A stretch of DNA of 64,000 bases from Rhizobium sp. ASV20 (GTDB lineage Bacteria; Pseudomonadota; Alphaproteobacteria; Rhizobiales; Rhizobiaceae). Each line of letters opens with the position of its first letter. Position 1 is the first letter of the stretch. Below the pieces are notes generated by a model that was given only the letters and a program-made list of their open reading frames with translations, was not told the origin of the DNA and made no database searches. Shown piece after piece: positions 18,351-27,512 of the stretch. The stretch spans positions 21,001 to 85,000 of the forward strand of contig NZ_JAELTU010000006.1 of the NCBI RefSeq assembly GCF_016429015.1, read 5' to 3'. The position numbers and the translations under genes were made by a program.

Positions 18351-19319
18351 TTATTTCTCTCCGAGCAAGCCGCGTAATTCCGGCAACCTGTCATTCACCA
18401 GCCAGCCATAATAATTTTCTTCCGGCAGCTTCTTGCCGCCGGCGGCATCTGCGGCCTGCCGCAGCGCAATTGCCCGTCGCCGCGGTTGCCCGACATTGTA
18501 GAGCGTGGCCGTCAGGCCCGGATTCTCACTGATGTCGAAGCCCTGGGCGCGGTAGACGTCCATGGCGTCCCGGACGATGGCGGCGATATAGATCACGCTG
18601 CGATCCGGATCCATGATGTCGCGATAGATCGCCTGCGGATCATCGGCCGACAGCTTCGACAGCCCGCTGGTCGCATGCACCAGATCGGTGACCTCAAGAG
18701 CCGTGAGCGGGCTGATCTGGCCGAGGCCGAAGGTTTGTCCGGCAAAGAAGGGCTGGAAGAAGGCGCGCTGGAACGTCATGTTTTCATAGGTGACGCCATC
18801 GACCACCTTGCCACGAAAGCTCTTGTCCCAGGTCTCGTCGCGGCATTCCCATAGTTCGGCACTGCCGGTGAAGGCGTCACAATGGGCAAATTCCGGCTTC
18901 TTGACGAATGACTGGACGTTGACGTCCTTGTAGCTGAACTTGAAGTCCGCCTGAGAATAGGCAAGCGCCTTGACGTAGTAGGACTTCACCCTGTTGACGA
19001 TCGTGATGTTGTAGGTGTGTTCGCCGACAAGCGCGCCGACGATATGGATGGGGTCGATCCTATAGGCTTGGGCGGCCTTCTTGATCGATGCCATCAGATC
19101 CTTGTCTTCGCGAAGAACGCCGACGATCTTCTGGTATTTTTCGTCGTAAGTCGTGTTGAAGGCCTTGGCCCGCAATGCCGATGTGTTTGGGACCGGAGGC
19201 TGCGTGCTGTTGCGATTGCCGGGTGGCACGCGCACCAACTCGTGACCAAGGCAGGCGCTGGTCAGCGTGAGGACGACAAGAAGACTGAGTGCCGGAATTC
19301 TCGACAGGCTTGTAAGCAT
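18351..19319 (-). CDS. DUF1402 family exported protein
   Basis: A ~322-residue protein with a signal peptide (MLTSLSRIPALSLLVVLTLT, then a possible lipobox TSAC). The body carries segments typical of DUF1402, with IKKAAQAYRIDPIHIVGALVGE resembling the helical start of a lysozyme/transglycosylase fold and QTFGLGQISPLTALEV resembling the GxGQ element of SLT enzymes. A peptidoglycan-related role is plausible but unproven. The ATG at 19319 is preferred to a TTG at 19337 because it directly precedes the signal sequence. Neighbours are two other small exported proteins. Confidence 0.75.
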   Translation of the reverse strand: MLTSLSRIPALSLLVVLTLTSACLGHELVRVPPGNRNSTQPPVPNTSALRAKAFNTTYDEKYQKIVGVLREDKDLMASIKKAAQAYRIDPIHIVGALVGEHTYNITIVNRVKSYYVKALAYSQADFKFSYKDVNVQSFVKKPEFAHCDAFTGSAELWECRDETWDKSFRGKVVDGVTYENMTFQRAFFQPFFAGQTFGLGQISPLTALEVTDLVHATSGLSKLSADDPQAIYRDIMDPDRSVIYIAAIVRDAMDVYRAQGFDISENPGLTATLYNVGQPRRRAIALRQAADAAGGKKLPEENYYGWLVNDRLPELRGLLGEK

Positions 19320-19517
19320 TCGCAAGTTGACTTTCAAAAATTTTCCCCGGCACGGGGATGATCTTCATAGTCGATCAGCCTGCAAAGGCAAGGGCGAGCG
19401 CTTCTTCTGCCCGGCGAATCACAATAAACTTTCCGTCAGGCAGCCTCTGGCTGCAATCGTGGATGACAATACCGCCAAGGCGAGTTTCGGACTTGCCGCC
19501 CTGATTTTCGAGGGGCC

Positions 19518-19859
19518 ATGGTTTTCGAGGGGATCGTATTGAAGCATCTCGTTGTGGCAGGGAGCATCCTGCTGGCAGCTGCGCCAGGCGAAGCCTTACC
19601 GACGCTGGCTGACGTTCCGGCCCTCGCCAAGGCAGCCGTTGTGCGGCGGATCGATGTGTCGCCATCAGCCGTTCATATACTGACTGCGAAGCCCAGCGAG
19701 CGAATGCCGGGCTTTGTCGTTTGCGGTCGGATCGAAACCCCTTCAGGCGGAGGGGATGGCGAGCGCTTCTTTGTGATCATACCGGGTAATTTCGCCATTC
19801 TTGATCAGGATGGCAAAGGTCTCGTGGATACCTACTGGTCAGCCAATCACTGTGAATGA
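19518..19859 (+). CDS. Small exported protein of unknown function
   Basis: A ~113-residue protein with a signal-peptide-like N-terminus (KHLVVAGSILLAAAPGEA). The mature part has SAVHILTAKPSERMPGF and RFFVIIPGNFAILDQDG and a single cysteine near its end. I recognise no family. A TTG at 19539 with GAGGGG six bases upstream gives a more typical signal peptide than the ATG at 19518. The phrase TTTTCGAGGGG occurs twice around these starts. Its last 13 bp overlap the end of the convergent proteinase gene. Confidence 0.6.
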   Translation: MVFEGIVLKHLVVAGSILLAAAPGEALPTLADVPALAKAAVVRRIDVSPSAVHILTAKPSERMPGFVVCGRIETPSGGGDGERFFVIIPGNFAILDQDGKGLVDTYWSANHCE

Positions 19860-20521
19860 CTGGCCAATGCCTTGCTGATCATCGCGAGCTGTTCAGGCGT
19901 GCGGCCGGATTCGAGGCGAACCCAATCGTTCGGGTTGTCGGCGGACTGGCGCTTGATGAAGGTGTAGCCCGTACCTTCCCAGGTCTTGACCGAGTCGGTG
20001 AGGTTGTCGAGAACGAGGTCGCCATCGTTGGTGCGGGCCATCAGCACGAGATGGCCCTCGTTGTTCTTGTCGAGCACGACAGTCAGCAGGAGCGCTGAAC
20101 GGGACCATCCGGCTTCCACGAGCAGCTTTTTCTTCAGCAGAACATAGTCGTTGCAATTGCCAGCACCATCGTCGGGATAAGTCCACCAGTTGATGATGCC
20201 GAGCTTGTAGATGCCGTAGTGATCGTTGTCGCCGACGCCCTGGATCTCGTGATTGACGAGATTGTTGATCTGCTGCAACTGCGCCCAGCGCTCCTTGTCG
20301 AGCGTGATGAATTCGTCGCTCTTTTCGGCCTCGATGCATTCGGCCGGCTGCGCGGAGCAAAAGCCAGCCCAGCCGACCGGAGCACTCGCCTCCGTGACCA
20401 CGCGGGCGAATTGGTGGACTGGCGCCTCAGCGGCGCTGGTCACCGGCTTTGCGGTGGTAGCCGTCGAAAACGATAGGCCGGCAACGAGGATAAAGCTTGC
20501 AGCGATGAAGAATGAACGCAT
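19847..20521 (-). CDS. Bacterial transglutaminase-like cysteine proteinase (BTLCP, C93)
   Basis: A ~224-residue exported protein. A signal peptide (MRSFFIAASFILVAGLSFS) precedes a papain/transglutaminase-like domain. The catalytic cysteine is in DDGAGNCNDYVLLKKKLL, the histidine in NNEGHLVLMARTNDGD, and the aspartate in LVLDNL, in the C-H-D order of the family. BTLCPs of proteobacteria include LapG-type periplasmic proteases that cut adhesins under c-di-GMP control, but this short rhizobial type has no assigned substrate, and no LapD-like gene adjoins. The start at 20521 removes four residues before the signal peptide. Confidence 0.82.
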   Translation of the reverse strand: MRSFFIAASFILVAGLSFSTATTAKPVTSAAEAPVHQFARVVTEASAPVGWAGFCSAQPAECIEAEKSDEFITLDKERWAQLQQINNLVNHEIQGVGDNDHYGIYKLGIINWWTYPDDGAGNCNDYVLLKKKLLVEAGWSRSALLLTVVLDKNNEGHLVLMARTNDGDLVLDNLTDSVKTWEGTGYTFIKRQSADNPNDWVRLESGRTPEQLAMISKALASHSQ

Positions 20522-20838
20522 ACTCGGCTCCATGAGTTGCGATCATGAAATCCGATGCGCTCAAATTTATTCGGAAGAAGATTATTCGCATTTTAGCGAA
20601 GTCGAGCTTTCGCGGCGACCCGCATGGATCTTAGCGCCACATCGGCCATTCCACCTTGCCGAAAATGGGCCCATCTATTCGACCGGTTACGGTGCCAGCG
20701 CTAAAAACATATGAGATTTCATCGACATATGGCGATTGCTTGACGGCCCTAAACGCGTTTATGATTTGGTTACTTCAAATGCGGATCTCCTTGAGGTGGG
20801 ATGCGGGGAGCGAGCCGAAAACACGAAAGGGAGGCCCC
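20522..20838. other. Divergent promoter region, proteinase / beta-glucosidase
   Basis: These 317 bp contain the promoters of two divergent genes. ATATGAGATTTCATCGACATATGG (split as ATATGAGATTTC and ATCGACATATGG) around 20710 has repeated CATATG-like steps, but I could not define a promoter with good spacing. No gene is evident. Confidence 0.35.
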
Positions 20839-23310
20839 ATGATCGACGATCTTCTCGACAGGATGACGCTTGAGGAGCAGGTGTCGCTGCTATCCGGCGC
20901 AGATTTCTGGACCACGGTGGCGATCGAGCGGCTTGGCATTTCGAAGATCAAGGTAACGGATGGACCCAATGGCGCGCGGGGTGCGGGCTCGCTGGTGGCT
21001 GGCGTCAACGCCGCCTGCTTCCCGGTTGCCATTGCGCTTGGCGCGACCTGGAACCCGGCTCTGGTCGAACGCATGGGGGTGGCCATTGCCGGCCAGGCCA
21101 AGAGCAAGGGCGCGCAGGTCTTGCTGGCACCGACGGTCAATATCCACCGCTCCGGCCTGAACGGGCGCAATTTCGAGTGCTATTCCGAAGATCCTATGCT
21201 GACGGCCGAGCTTGCTGTTGCCTATATCCAGGGCGTGCAGGGCCAGGGTATCGCTGCGACGATCAAGCATTTCGTCGGCAATGAATCCGAGATCGAGCGG
21301 CAGACCATGTCCTCGGATATAGATGAGCGCGCACTTCGCGAAATCTATCTGCTGCCATTCGAAAAGGCCGTCAAAGGAGCCGGCGTCATGGCCGTCATGT
21401 CTTCCTATAACAGGCTGAACGGCATTTATACGAGCGAACATCCGTGGCTGTTGACCGAAGTCCTGCGTGACGAGTGGGGTTTCGACGGGATCGTCATGTC
21501 CGACTGGTTCGGCTCGCATTCGACCGCAGCATCCGTCAATGCTGGGCTCGATCTGGAAATGCCGGGGCCTGCGCGGGATCGTGGTGAGAAGCTGGTTGCG
21601 GCCGTGCGCAACGGTGAAGTCAAGCCGGAGATCGTGCGCGCGGCGGCCGGTCGGATTTTGCGATTGCTGGAGCGCGTGGGCGCGTTTGAGTCAGCCCCTG
21701 ACCTTAGCGAACATGCGCTGGACCTGCCCGAGGATCGGGCGCTGATCCGGCAGCTGGGGTCGGAAGGTGCCGTGCTTTTGAAGAATGACGGCATCTTGCC
21801 GCTTGGGAAGAGCAGCCTCGGACATGTGGCCGTGCTCGGACCGAATGCCGCCGAGGCGCGCGTCATGGGTGGTGGCAGCGCCCAGATTGCCGCACATTAC
21901 CGCATCAGCCCACTCGAAGGGATCCGCGAGGCGCTGTCGAACGCCAATAGCATCCGCTATGCGGTCGGCTGCCGCAACAACAGGCTGATCAACGTCTTTT
22001 CAGGCGACATCAGGGTCGAATATTTCAAGGGGCGTAGCCTGTCCGGCCTGCCCGTCACGGCCGAGCCGGCCCTTGTCGGCGAGTTTTTCTGGTTCGACTT
22101 GCCGTCAACGGAGCTTGATCCGGCAGATTTCTCCGCACGCATGACCACCTCTTACTCACCTGCGGAAAGCGGCGAGCATGTATTCGGCATGACCAATGCC
22201 GGTCTTGCCAAGCTCTATGTCGATGGCGAACTGGTGGTGAATGGCTTTGACGGCTGGGCCCGCGGCGACAATTATTTCGGCACCGCCAATGTCGAACAGA
22301 GACAGGGTATCCATCTTGAGGCTGGCCGGAGATACCAGGTCGTGGTCGAATATTGCTCTTCGGCGACGACGGAGGAAGGTATCAACCTGACGGCCGTGCG
22401 CTTTGGCGTTGAAAAGCCGCTGGGCGAGCCGGATATGGCGGAGGCGGTCGAGACCGCGCGCAATGCGGATGTCGCGTTGTTGTTCGTCGGCCGCGACGGT
22501 CAGTGGGATACGGAAGGGCTTGATCTGCCCGATATGCGGCTGCCGGGACGACAGGAGGAGCTTATAGAGCGGGTGGCGGCGGTGAACGCCAATACCGTCG
22601 TCATCCTGCAGACGGGCGGCCCGGTCGAGATGCCGTGGCTCGGCAAGGTCAGGGCGGTCCTGCAGATGTGGTATCCGGGCCAGGAGCTCGGCCATGCGGT
22701 TGCCGACGTTCTGTTCGGCGATGTCGAGCCGGGCGGTCGCCTGCCGCAGACTTTTCCCAGGCAATTGTCGGACAATTCCGCAATGATCGGTGACGAGGCC
22801 GTCTATCCCGGCAAGGATGGCCATGTTCGCTATGCTGAAGGCGTTTTCGTCGGTTACCGACATCATGACAGGCAAGGTGTGGAGCCGCTTTTCCCCTTCG
22901 GTTTCGGCCTCGGTTACACGCATTTTTCCTGGGGCAAGGCGCAGGTATCTGATACGCAAATGGGTCCCGACGGCATCACCGTCACCGTCGATATCACCAA
23001 TATCGGCGATAGACGGGGATCGGAGCTCGTGCAGCTCTATGTGCGGGCGCTCACTCCGACGGTCGACAGACCGGACAAGGAACTTCGCGCTTTCGCCAAG
23101 CTCCAATTGGCCAAGGGCGAGACGGGAAGGGCTTCGCTCGTCGTGCACCTGCGCCATCTGAGCTACTTCGACGTGGAGGCAAAGGCATTTCGCGCCGCCG
23201 CCGGTCGATACGAACTTCTGGTCGCCACCCACGCCGCCGATATTCGCTCAGCAGTGACGATAGAACTTGCAAGGGAGTGGGTTGGCGCGGTTTCCGACCG
23301 TCTGGTTTGA
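20839..23310 (+). CDS. GH3 beta-glucosidase with PA14 domain (Cbg-like)
   Basis: An 823-residue glycoside hydrolase family 3 enzyme, close in length and sequence to Agrobacterium coniferin beta-glucosidase Cbg1 as I recall it. Domain order: N-terminal TIM barrel (residues 1-~290) with KHFVGNESEIERQ and the nucleophile aspartate in GIVMSDWFG; the alpha/beta sandwich, interrupted by a PA14 insert around residues 390-530 (FGMTNAGLAKLYVDGELVVNG); and a C-terminal fibronectin-III-like domain. No signal peptide, so it is probably cytoplasmic and acts on imported plant glucosides. GGGAGG precedes the ATG at 20839. An upstream frame extension to 20656 has no family similarity. Confidence 0.92.
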   Translation: MIDDLLDRMTLEEQVSLLSGADFWTTVAIERLGISKIKVTDGPNGARGAGSLVAGVNAACFPVAIALGATWNPALVERMGVAIAGQAKSKGAQVLLAPTVNIHRSGLNGRNFECYSEDPMLTAELAVAYIQGVQGQGIAATIKHFVGNESEIERQTMSSDIDERALREIYLLPFEKAVKGAGVMAVMSSYNRLNGIYTSEHPWLLTEVLRDEWGFDGIVMSDWFGSHSTAASVNAGLDLEMPGPARDRGEKLVAAVRNGEVKPEIVRAAAGRILRLLERVGAFESAPDLSEHALDLPEDRALIRQLGSEGAVLLKNDGILPLGKSSLGHVAVLGPNAAEARVMGGGSAQIAAHYRISPLEGIREALSNANSIRYAVGCRNNRLINVFSGDIRVEYFKGRSLSGLPVTAEPALVGEFFWFDLPSTELDPADFSARMTTSYSPAESGEHVFGMTNAGLAKLYVDGELVVNGFDGWARGDNYFGTANVEQRQGIHLEAGRRYQVVVEYCSSATTEEGINLTAVRFGVEKPLGEPDMAEAVETARNADVALLFVGRDGQWDTEGLDLPDMRLPGRQEELIERVAAVNANTVVILQTGGPVEMPWLGKVRAVLQMWYPGQELGHAVADVLFGDVEPGGRLPQTFPRQLSDNSAMIGDEAVYPGKDGHVRYAEGVFVGYRHHDRQGVEPLFPFGFGLGYTHFSWGKAQVSDTQMGPDGITVTVDITNIGDRRGSELVQLYVRALTPTVDRPDKELRAFAKLQLAKGETGRASLVVHLRHLSYFDVEAKAFRAAAGRYELLVATHAADIRSAVTIELAREWVGAVSDRLV

Positions 23311-23334
23311 CGCGCTGAATGCAATCGTCACAGT

Positions 23335-23396
23335 GCATCTGTATCGGCATCTGCATCTGCATCTGCATCGGCGGAGCGCTGCGGCTTCGCCGATGC
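23335..23396. repeat. Hexanucleotide tandem repeat running into a hairpin
   Basis: Six 6-bp units at 23335-23370 follow the pattern GCATCT (four exact copies, plus GTATCG and GCATCG). The last unit starts a 9-bp inverted repeat, GCATCGGCG (23365-23373) with CGCCGATGC (23388-23396). It sits between the convergent beta-glucosidase and GGDEF-EAL genes and may act as a shared transcription end, though no T run follows. Confidence 0.6.
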
Positions 23397-23412
23397 AGTA
23401 CAGTTGGGCGCC

Positions 23413-25491
23413 TCAGCGGCGGCGCATGCGCTGCGGCGGCACGCGGCCCGAGAAGGGAGATGCAAGCTCTTTCTCCGCCGTCTGTTCCATCTGGAAGATC
23501 TGTCCGACGGGCTTGGGACGCCCAAGGAAGAAGCCCTGTGCCTCGTCGCAGCCTTCCACGCGGAGAATTTCCAGCTGATGGTTGGTTTCGACACCCTCAG
23601 CCAGAACCGGAATGTCGAGGCTCTTGCCAAGCGTCAGCACGGCGCGGACGATCGCCTTTGCCTGAATGCTGTTGTCGACTTCATTCATGAAGGATCGATC
23701 GAGCTTGATCTTGTCGAAGGGGAAGGAGCGCAGTGTGTCCAGCGATGAATAGCCCGTGCCGAAATCGTCGATGGCGATGGTGACGCCAAGAGCCCTGATC
23801 TGTCGCAATACATGCAGCGTGCGGGTCTTGTCCGCGATGATCGTCGACTCGGTGATTTCCAATTCAAGCCTCGACGGCGAAAGGCCGGTTTCCACCAGGA
23901 TCGATTGAATGAGCTTGGCGAGATCCGCATGGGCGAATTGCACGGGTGAGAGATTGACGGCGATCTTGTATGGCTTGCTCCAGCCAGCAGCCTGTCTGCA
24001 GGCGTTGCGCAAGACCCACTCGCCGATAACGAGGATCGTGCCGCTCTCCTCGGCGATCGGGATGAACTCCGACGGCGGAACCGCACCCCGCTCGGGGTGG
24101 CTCCAGCGCAGCAGGACTTCGTAGCCGCAAATCTCACCTGTCTGAACCGAGGTCTGCACCTGATAGTGCAGGTCGAGCTGATCGAGCTCGACGGCCCTGC
24201 GCAGGTCCTGTGCCAGCGTGTGGCGCGCGCGGGCTGCCTCATCCATTTTGGATTCGTAGAAACACACAGCGCGGCCGACATCGGCCTTGGCGCGATACAT
24301 CGCCAGATCGGCATTGCTGATCAGGCGTTCCTGGTCGGTGCCATCGTCGGGATAGACGGCAACGCCGATGCTTGCGCCGGTCACCGTTTCGAAATCATCG
24401 ATGCGGATGGGCTCGAACAGGGTTTTCTCCAGACGCGCTACGAAATCCAGAAGCTCGCTCTGCTGCTCGAAGCGTTTGGCAGCCGCGAATTCGTCGCCGC
24501 CGACGCGGGCGACGAATTCGCCGTCCTTGATGAGGCGCAGCAGACGGCGTCCGATTGCCTTCAGCGCCTGATCGCCGGCTTTATGGCCGCGCAGGTCGTT
24601 GATCTCCTTGAAGCGATCAAGGTCAATGCCGATCACGGCGAGCTTTGCACCGTCTTCCTTGGCATGTTCCAGCGCTCCGCTGAGATAGTCGCTGAAGCTG
24701 CCGCGATTGGGCATGCCCGTGAGGATGTCGTTCAGCGCCATGTGCTGGAGCTTCTGGATGGATTCGCGCGAGGCGCGTTCGTCGATCATGTAGCTTGCGA
24801 CGCCGGTGCCGATGACGAGCAGCCCACCACCTGCGACCGCGACAGCCATGGCTTGCAGTGCGTAGGAATCGATGATGCCGGCGCCTGTTGCAAGCGGCGT
24901 GACAGAGACGGCGGTCATTGCCGTGAAATGCAGCAAGACGACCGCAAGCACGAAAAAGCCGAGTGCGGCGAGAGGCGCGAAGCGCCAGGGGCGGCGAATG
25001 GCCTGATTGAGCGCCAGTACGGCGAATGTCACCGAGAGCACGACGGAGGCAAAGACATACGTCCTGTCCCAATCGACGATGCCGTCGACATGATAGGCCA
25101 TCATGCCGGTGTAATGCATGATGGTAATGGCGAGCCCGACGACCACGCCGCCCAGTTCCGGCGCAACCTTCGCGGTGCGTGACAATGCGATCGAAAAGCC
25201 GCCGGAGCAGCCGGCGACGGCCAACAGAAACGACGCCATGGTCAGGATCGGATCGAAGGCCACCGGTGCGCCAACCTCATAGGCCAGCATGGCGATAAAA
25301 TGGGTGCACCATATGGAGGCGCCCGCAGCCACTCCGGTCAGAAAGATCCATCCGCCGCGCTGAAGTCCGTGCGTCTTTTCTGCCCGTCGCAGAAGGTTGA
25401 GCGTTATCCATCCGCCGCTGACACAAACAAACGCCGCAAGAAAAACGAGCCACAGATTATGTGCTGTGACGATGCATGAAAGGACGCGCAC
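23413..25491 (-). CDS. MHYT-GGDEF-EAL cyclic-di-GMP enzyme
   Basis: A 692-residue membrane protein. Seven hydrophobic segments in residues 1-~235 form an MHYT sensor, with the repeated motif visible as CTHFIAMLAYE, IMHYTGMMAYH and LHFTAMTAV; such domains are proposed to sense O2, CO or NO through copper. The GGDEF domain (~265-430) has an intact VGGDEF site and no RxxD inhibitory site. The EAL domain (~440-680) has EVLLRW in place of EALLRW, with ELEITES, DDFGTGYSSL and AEGVET intact. Both synthesis and breakdown of c-di-GMP are possible. Start is GTG. No partner genes are adjacent. Confidence 0.9.
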   Translation of the reverse strand: MRVLSCIVTAHNLWLVFLAAFVCVSGGWITLNLLRRAEKTHGLQRGGWIFLTGVAAGASIWCTHFIAMLAYEVGAPVAFDPILTMASFLLAVAGCSGGFSIALSRTAKVAPELGGVVVGLAITIMHYTGMMAYHVDGIVDWDRTYVFASVVLSVTFAVLALNQAIRRPWRFAPLAALGFFVLAVVLLHFTAMTAVSVTPLATGAGIIDSYALQAMAVAVAGGGLLVIGTGVASYMIDERASRESIQKLQHMALNDILTGMPNRGSFSDYLSGALEHAKEDGAKLAVIGIDLDRFKEINDLRGHKAGDQALKAIGRRLLRLIKDGEFVARVGGDEFAAAKRFEQQSELLDFVARLEKTLFEPIRIDDFETVTGASIGVAVYPDDGTDQERLISNADLAMYRAKADVGRAVCFYESKMDEAARARHTLAQDLRRAVELDQLDLHYQVQTSVQTGEICGYEVLLRWSHPERGAVPPSEFIPIAEESGTILVIGEWVLRNACRQAAGWSKPYKIAVNLSPVQFAHADLAKLIQSILVETGLSPSRLELEITESTIIADKTRTLHVLRQIRALGVTIAIDDFGTGYSSLDTLRSFPFDKIKLDRSFMNEVDNSIQAKAIVRAVLTLGKSLDIPVLAEGVETNHQLEILRVEGCDEAQGFFLGRPKPVGQIFQMEQTAEKELASPFSGRVPPQRMRRR

Positions 25492-25936
25492 TCAGAAAAT
25501 CCCGAATCTGGTCACTGGAATGGCGGAGGTTTGATATTGCACCCGCCACAACTGAAGTAGGTGGACGACGCTTTCAGGCTAAACACTAAAAATCGGGTAA
25601 ATATGACCTGTTCAAATTGCCGGAAAAGGCCTCAATTCACATGAGTTTCGAGCCACTCCGCCAGGGGTGCCGCGGCAAAAATGTCAATCGTTAGAATAAA
25701 TTAGATATCAATTTTCGAGCCTTTTTCCTTGGTCCAAATATTTTTGACTATACCAAAGTATAATTTTGCCTCTCGGTAAATTTTCTCTAAATTCAAAACA
25801 TCTAAAATAGATTCTCTTCCATTATCTGAATTTCAATGTTTATGGCCGATACTATTCTTAAGTATATTTGAAAGTACTGTTGCTTTCGACTTATGCGGTA
25901 TTTGTTCGTATAACTTCTACCATAGAGAGTTTGTTC
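25492..25936. other. AT-rich spacer upstream of the TadG-like gene
   Basis: This ~445-bp stretch is far richer in A+T than its surroundings, especially 25680-25930, with runs such as AATATTTTTGACTATACC. It should hold the promoter of the TadG-like gene and may bind a silencing or nucleoid protein. A leftward frame at 25802-26329 runs antisense into the TadG gene and is not supported. Confidence 0.4.
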
Positions 25937-27265
25937 GTGAAGATATTGAAAGTCGGCGCTGAATCCTTTCGTAGTGTATATAAGCAATATCGAAAATTGA
26001 TCGCCAACAGGTCGGGCAATTTCGGGATGATGACGGCGCTGCTGGCGATCCCGCTGGTCGGCGCAGCCGGCCTCGCCATCGATATCACCAATGCGCTTGT
26101 GGTCCGAAACGAACTCTACAATGCAGCCGATGCGGCGGCGGTCGGCGCCGTCGCAACGTCCTCGCCGGCGGTTGCAGCGGCTATGGCCATGACCAGTGAC
26201 GGCACGGTCACCATCGGTCAGAGTGACGCCAATAAACTCTTTTACGGCCAAGCGTCGAGCGACCTGCAGAACGTGCCGGTCAACGTGAACATCGTGGTGA
26301 CGAGAGCTTCGAATATCCTGTCCGCGCAAGTCAGTTTTTCCGCCACCGTGCCGACGACTTTGATGCAGTTACTTGGCCAGACCACGATCCCGATCAGCGG
26401 AGTTGCTTCCGCACAATATCAGACGGCGAGTTTCATCGACTTCTACATGCTGCTCGACAATACGCCGTCGATGGGTGTCGGGGCGACAGCGGACGACATC
26501 AAGACGATGCAAGCCAAGACAACCGATACATGTGCATTCGCCTGCCATAATCTCGATACGACGAACAATTACTACAATCTCGCGAAGAGCCTCAAAGTAC
26601 AGATGCGCATTGACGTGGTGCGCCAGGCAACGCAGTCATTGACCGACACGGCAACGACCAACCGAACGACCCCCGATCAATATCGCATGGCGGTCTACAC
26701 CTTTGGAAGCAAGGCCGAGACCGCTGGTCTGACCAACGTCTCTGCGCTTTCGTCTGACATGACGCAGGTCAAGAGCACGACCAGCGCGGTCGACCTGATG
26801 ACCATTCCATATGCGGGCTACAACAACGACCAGACGACAAGCTTCGACACCATGCTTACCCAGATCAAGCCGATCATCGGTACGGGTGGCGGCGGGACGA
26901 CCAGTTCCGACCGGGCGAAGGTGCTGTTCTTCGTGACCGATGGCGTCGGTGACAGTTACAAGCCGACAACATGCACTAAGCCGACCACCGGCGGCCGCTG
27001 CCAGGAGCCGCTAGATACGTCTTTCTGCCAGCCGCTCAAGAACCAGAACGTCAAAATCGCCATTCTCTACACCACCTATCTGCCATTGCCGCAGAACGCC
27101 TGGTACAACACCTGGATTGCGCCGTTCCAATCGCAGATTGGCACCGACCTGCAAAACTGTGCGTCGCCAGGCCTCTATTTTGAAGTCAGTCCGACGCAGG
27201 GTATTACCGACGCGATGAATGCACTGTTCCTGAAGGTCATTCGCACACCGCGGCTGATCGGCTGA
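25937..27265 (+). CDS. TadG-like protein with von Willebrand factor A domain
   Basis: A ~442-residue protein of the TadE/TadG type. Near the N-terminus is the diagnostic RSGNFGMMTALLAIPLVGAAGLAIDITNA, shown here as RSGNFGMMTALL followed by AGLAIDITNA, a single membrane helix followed by YNAADAAAVGAV. The vWA domain begins with the metal-site motif MLLDNTPSMGV and continues with VLFFVTDGVGDS. Six cysteines in the second half suggest periplasmic disulfides. GTG at 25937 with AGAG upstream is preferred to a TTG at 25868. Such proteins serve Flp/Tad pilus or surface assembly, but no other tad gene is present. Confidence 0.82.
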   Translation: MKILKVGAESFRSVYKQYRKLIANRSGNFGMMTALLAIPLVGAAGLAIDITNALVVRNELYNAADAAAVGAVATSSPAVAAAMAMTSDGTVTIGQSDANKLFYGQASSDLQNVPVNVNIVVTRASNILSAQVSFSATVPTTLMQLLGQTTIPISGVASAQYQTASFIDFYMLLDNTPSMGVGATADDIKTMQAKTTDTCAFACHNLDTTNNYYNLAKSLKVQMRIDVVRQATQSLTDTATTNRTTPDQYRMAVYTFGSKAETAGLTNVSALSSDMTQVKSTTSAVDLMTIPYAGYNNDQTTSFDTMLTQIKPIIGTGGGGTTSSDRAKVLFFVTDGVGDSYKPTTCTKPTTGGRCQEPLDTSFCQPLKNQNVKIAILYTTYLPLPQNAWYNTWIAPFQSQIGTDLQNCASPGLYFEVSPTQGITDAMNALFLKVIRTPRLIG

Positions 27266-27512
27266 ATGTCGAGCATTCACTGGCTGCGGCAAGCATTATC
27301 TCTCTATGGCCGAAACCAGACAACCAGGACGCATCTTGAACACAAGGCCGTGGAGTGACGCCGAGGCGGGCTGTGATCTCTATGAGTTTGATCTTTCGAG
27401 GCTCGCACATCCGCTTCGTTCCCCGACGTTTGCGTGGAAACGACACTTCCCATCACCGGGTGCCCGTCAAGCAGCCGACGAGGAGCGAATTCAAATCCGG
27501 CCGAGGGCAGCC
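27266..27512. other. Spacer with no recognisable gene
   Basis: About 250 bp between the TadG-like gene and the first DUF982 gene. Short open frames here lack any family feature. No terminator with a T tract is evident. Confidence 0.3.

Noticed and set aside
22156..23232. 358-codon open frame antisense to the GH3 gene
   Set aside because: Lies wholly inside the GH3 coding region and lacks family features.
23335..23370. CRISPR-like short repeats
   Set aside because: Units are 6 bp and contiguous with no spacers, so it is a simple tandem repeat.
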